Origin: Argopecten irradians
Lineage: Eukaryota > Mollusca > Bivalvia > Pectinida > Pectinidae
Direction of reading: 5' to 3'
Length of the DNA: 64,000 nt
Assembly (NCBI RefSeq): GCF_041381155.1
Contig: NC_091143.1
Span: 41,432,996-41,496,995 of the forward strand
Every line of letters starts with the position of its first letter. Positions within the stretch are counted from its first letter, which is position 1. The translations under genes and the position numbers were made by a program. Positions 60,567 through 64,000 of this stretch are shown here, in pieces. Under the pieces are notes generated by a model. The model saw only the letters and a list, made by a program, of their open reading frames with translations, was not told the DNA's origin and did not search any database.

Positions 60567-63500
60567 AAACAAGGCATTGACAACTGTTACTAAAGGGGAC
60601 CTGATATATAAATTACCCTGAATGTTGATTATAGATCAATACACCAATACAAGACACTAAATCCAAGCAGTTTAAGACTGGTATTGTACTAATAATGACA
60701 AAAGTTTAATTTTTTAAATTAATAGCAAACTCATTAATAGTGCTTTAAATTATCACAGAAATTAAACATTCAGCTATAGACAGCACCTTAGAAACTTAGG
60801 AAACAATGATTAGCACCAGCAAATACACATAAATAAAGTAGAGCTCAATTATTACGTAGATAATTGACAATTAACATGTGTAGTGTTAGTAAAAAAACGT
60901 GTTTTGCAATTTCAGAAAACTTTCAGCAAATTTTATACATTTAACAGATAAAAGAAAACAAAATCACATGCTTTGAATTATCAGCTGTAAAAAAAGAATT
61001 TTCTAATATTCTTTATTAACCAATATTCCTACCGAAACATTTTATTCTCAGCAAAAAATCTCAAGAACATGTCGTCTCTGGAAAAAAAATTAAGTGTAAA
61101 AGATTTTAAAAGTGGGCGAAAATCTTTCGTCCATAGTGGCAAGCATATCAGAGAAAAATTTTATGCATGTAGATAATGAAATATCCTGTAATAGCTGGTT
61201 ATATAGGTATTATCAACTTAAACATTATATGTATACAAGTAATAGAAGTTTTAGTTTACATGTACTTAGTCTGTACACTGTTTAAGGTATATTATATATA
61301 TTACACCATATAAGCCTTTTATTTTCATGGGCTTCATATTATAGGATTTTTACCAGTGATAATATCTGTTTATATGATAATTCTCTTAATTAAAAGCATC
61401 ACTATATAACTCATGTTATATTTAAAAGTAATATTTAGGAATGAAAATAATTAAGACAATTTTTGTTTCTATAATGAAATAGCTATAATCATACGTTATG
61501 CGTTACATGTACATGGATAAACTATTATATATCTATTACTTTGTGATAGTTTCATTATTCATACAGATGGTAATTAATTAGAGGTATCGCCATTTCTGCA
61601 TCATGATTTTTACATTTGTTGTTGTATCACTGGGGTTCACAGAATATCAATGATAAATTTCATATGATACACCAACTAATGGCAACTAACTTATTTTCGA
61701 TTATTTTCAAACATTAAACATTTAATATTTAATTATAAAATAATGAAAATTTATTGTGGCCAAAATGTGTCAAGCACAGGAATAGTAAAGTCATTTTAGT
61801 CAAAACTGCTAAATTAATGGCTGAAAAAATGTTAGGTATGAAAAAATGAAATTAAATCATCTAAAAAATTAATTGGTCATTTCAAGTGATATGTTTCATA
61901 ACAAATGAAAATGTAACAAGTTTATCTTGTTATATTTTTTACAAGATACTTAACATAACAATCTTGATGCCAGTACTTGTTTTTTTGTATAAAGCTTTTT
62001 CTTTGGTAGATTTTCTTTGATTACAAACATCAAAGTGTACAGCATATTCACACTCTGTAATAATTATCAAATATTAGATTTGAAATAATCTTAAAATCAT
62101 CATACTTTTAATTTTATTAAAGCTACAAGTTAGAAACAAAGAAATGTTTACGTATATTGCCATTTGTTTTATTTTTACATTTTTTTTTTAAATTATCGAG
62201 ATACGGGGTAAAGGGGAATAACTCTTACTTGCTTGAACACAAATTATTTTTATATTCAATTTTACAATTATATAATTATTAATTTGTATTGATAGCATAA
62301 TCATCTATCTTTCATTCTGATTTTAATTATTTTATATACATAATAGACTTGATTTGCTGCTGAAACCCTATTGCCATAACATCCGAGATAATAAAATATT
62401 CTGAAATAAAATCAACACTTGAATATATATTATATAGACAATTGTTTTAACTGTTTACATGATAACAGATTGAGCACAATACAGTTCAGACATTGTACAC
62501 CATTGATACATCATATTATGTATATTACACTTGAAACACTACTGGGAAAATCAATTACACTGATGTATACATCTGCATGACCAGACAAGACAACATTGAG
62601 ATTGTCAATTTCTATCATTGGATACACGTATTGATTATCACATTCATGCTTGTTATCATATAAAGGACTTAAATCAACATTCTTCCAAAAATCCAAGAAA
62701 CTAAGATATTCAGAAATATCAAAATTAAAAAGATCCGTAAAACAGAATCATCAAATTTGATCAAAAGATTTTATAGAAAAACACTTTCAAGGCTCTTTTT
62801 AGGCAAGATGACAAGAAATTTCCCCCTATAAATTCATAATGGATTACTCTACATTTAGAAAAAGGAGAGTTCAAATGTGAGTCAAGGGGTGAGTGAATTA
62901 TGAGGTTGGTATGACATAATGCTGTCACGTTTTAAACGATAAATAACTAATTAAAAACCTATCATTAGAATATGTAAATGCTAGGTATTAAAGGCATCTA
63001 ACAATGTCTTAGTCCGTCTCATGACAGAACAGTGATACAAAAGATGAGGGAAATATATCACAAAATAGTTTGTTTCAGTTGCACATGGTTATAGAAATGG
63101 TCCCTCAAAGAATTTTCACCAGCATGCAAATTCAACCATAAAATATTTTCTTTTTTAAAAGTCAGATTGTTCCATCTTCTGCCATATTACTTTGTATATA
63201 AAGATGAAAAAATGGATGTCATACTTTCAAATGGTTATAAATATGGTTGGTGAAAAAGTATGCTAGGTTAGGTTAAATCAATGTATCTTTTTTCTCTCCT
63301 TTTAACACTTATCATGTATATAGCCAAATTTAAGGTCAGTTTGCCTCATATCAGTTATAACACAAAAAAATATATTGGTAGTAGAAATCTGCTTGATTTC
63401 ATTAATAGTACAGAAAAATATTGATCAGTAGGTTCAAAAGAAAGTAACTCATTGATTAGTTGATATGAAGTCAAATCAATGAATTATTATTTTATGTGCT

Positions 63501-63755
63501 TCGGATCTTCATACAGTGTTAATATATGCACCAGTTAGTGTCGCCATAGACAAGAACGTTGTTAAAGGATGTAAAAGGTACTTCCTTGTATATAATATAC
63601 CGGTAAACATTATCTTGTAAGAAACTCGGTGTACTTTGTACATTTCAAAAGACATGTTTGTATATTATAGTATTCTATATATATATACATACCAGGTACA
63701 CACTTTAAAAGTCTTTGCATTTGATATACATATTGCTTTTCAAATTTGACACACT
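60567..63755. other. 3' flank / 3' UTR of the SH2 adaptor gene, nothing else recognised
   Basis: About 3.2 kb of AT-rich sequence without coding signal. Some of it next to 63756 is probably the 3' UTR of the minus-strand SH2 gene; no poly(A) signal could be assigned with confidence. Confidence 0.45.
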
Positions 63756-63948
63756 TTAATTTGCATGCTTGTTACGCATGATTGGATAAAGGAGTCGTAG
63801 GCGACCAGCGTTCTGCACCGGGAGTTCGTGTCGTGTGTAATAATCTATCACTTCGGGGACGGTAGGGAATGGTTGACTGTTCTCTCCCAATATATATTCT
63901 CCTTGGCTTAAACCAATCCTGATGTGCATTGGCATACCCCTTATACCT
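63756..63948 (-). CDS. last exon of an SH2 adaptor protein, SHB/SHD/SHE/SHF-like (partial gene)
   Basis: A polypyrimidine run (T9) and CAG lead into 63948; the frame begins with one base of a split codon and ends TAA at 63758-63756, 63 full codons. MHIRIGL, GEYILGENSQPFPTVPEVIDYY and HELPVQNAGRLRLLYPI, read in that order, are the second half of an SH2 domain: the FxSVPEVIxYY helix and LLYPI final strand match the SHB group best, where SH2 is also C-terminal. The phosphotyrosine-binding FLVR half must be on an exon beyond the right edge. Such adaptors bind phosphotyrosine in receptor signalling. SH2 assignment is firm; the subfamily is by memory of motifs. A different frame here gives an unrelated longer peptide that should be ignored. 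Confidence 0.75.
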
Positions 63949-64000
63949 CTGAAAAAAAAAGATCAACAAAAATTGTAAAACAAGAAAATACATCAAAATT

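Noticed and set aside
63772-63996. 74-codon minus-strand reading starting MMYFLVLQFLL
   Set aside because: It runs through the intron and polypyrimidine tract and uses the wrong frame; the SH2 frame of the same bases matches a known family.
1-64000. Search for retrovirus-like, Polinton-like or other capsid/envelope-bearing elements
   Set aside because: No reverse transcriptase, integrase, capsid or long terminal repeat pair was recognised; the repeats seen are short DNA elements, SINE-like elements and minisatellites.

Overview
The window looks like nuclear DNA of a bivalve mollusc, probably a pteriomorph such as a scallop. It is AT-rich, its genes are broken by GT-AG introns, and it is crowded with short palindromic non-autonomous DNA transposons and minisatellites. 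Two long elements have the GGTCACC(TGAG) ends and ACGACGG-rich tails I associate with bivalve repeats. The species is an inference from repeat style and protein similarity. I see no bacterial genes, CRISPR array, tRNA or rRNA gene, or retrovirus-like element.

The main gene is a complete receptor-type (membrane) guanylate cyclase on the minus strand, 44370 down to 17236. It can be read as 22 coding exons with every splice phase consistent, giving 1062 residues. In order these are a signal peptide, ligand-binding extracellular domain, one membrane span, kinase-homology domain, coiled-coil linker and guanylate cyclase domain, ending just after the GKG..TYWLLGR signature. Metal-binding and guanine-recognition residues are all present, so an active cGMP-producing receptor is expected. 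The kinase-like domain has the usual pseudokinase change HRD to HGN, plus Arg where the ATP-binding Lys is expected.

A second minus-strand gene at 9357-7156 encodes an intact 733-residue ITPRIP-like protein with one membrane span and a Mab-21/cGAS-type nucleotidyltransferase fold. Two of its three predicted catalytic acids are Gln. At the right edge (63948-63756, minus) is the last exon of an SH2 adaptor resembling the SHB/SHD/SHE/SHF group. At the left edge a CCAAT/GC-box/TATA promoter precedes a candidate first coding exon (665-808, plus) of an unrecognised gene.

Layout: 1-1.2 kb promoter, candidate exon and SINE; 1.7-2.2 kb minisatellite; 3-7.2 kb mostly non-coding with small transposons; 7.2-9.4 kb ITPRIP-like gene; 9.6-16 kb transposon-rich spacer; 17.2-44.4 kb guanylate cyclase gene; 44.5-63.7 kb spacer with SINE, nested elements, a 160-bp palindrome, a 40-bp array and two long bivalve repeats; 63.8 kb SH2 exon.

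The most unusual structure is inside the cyclase gene. Two separate introns hold tandem arrays that carry copies of, or close matches to, the 3' splice site of the exon next to them. In intron 1 the array repeats the acceptor plus about 48 bases of exon 2, and each unit also brings a perfect CRE palindrome. It is followed by a 2.1-kb array of a 23-bp unit whose consensus has no cytosine on the plus strand. In intron 19 about 31 copies of a 70-bp unit carry an acceptor-like motif resembling that of exon 20.
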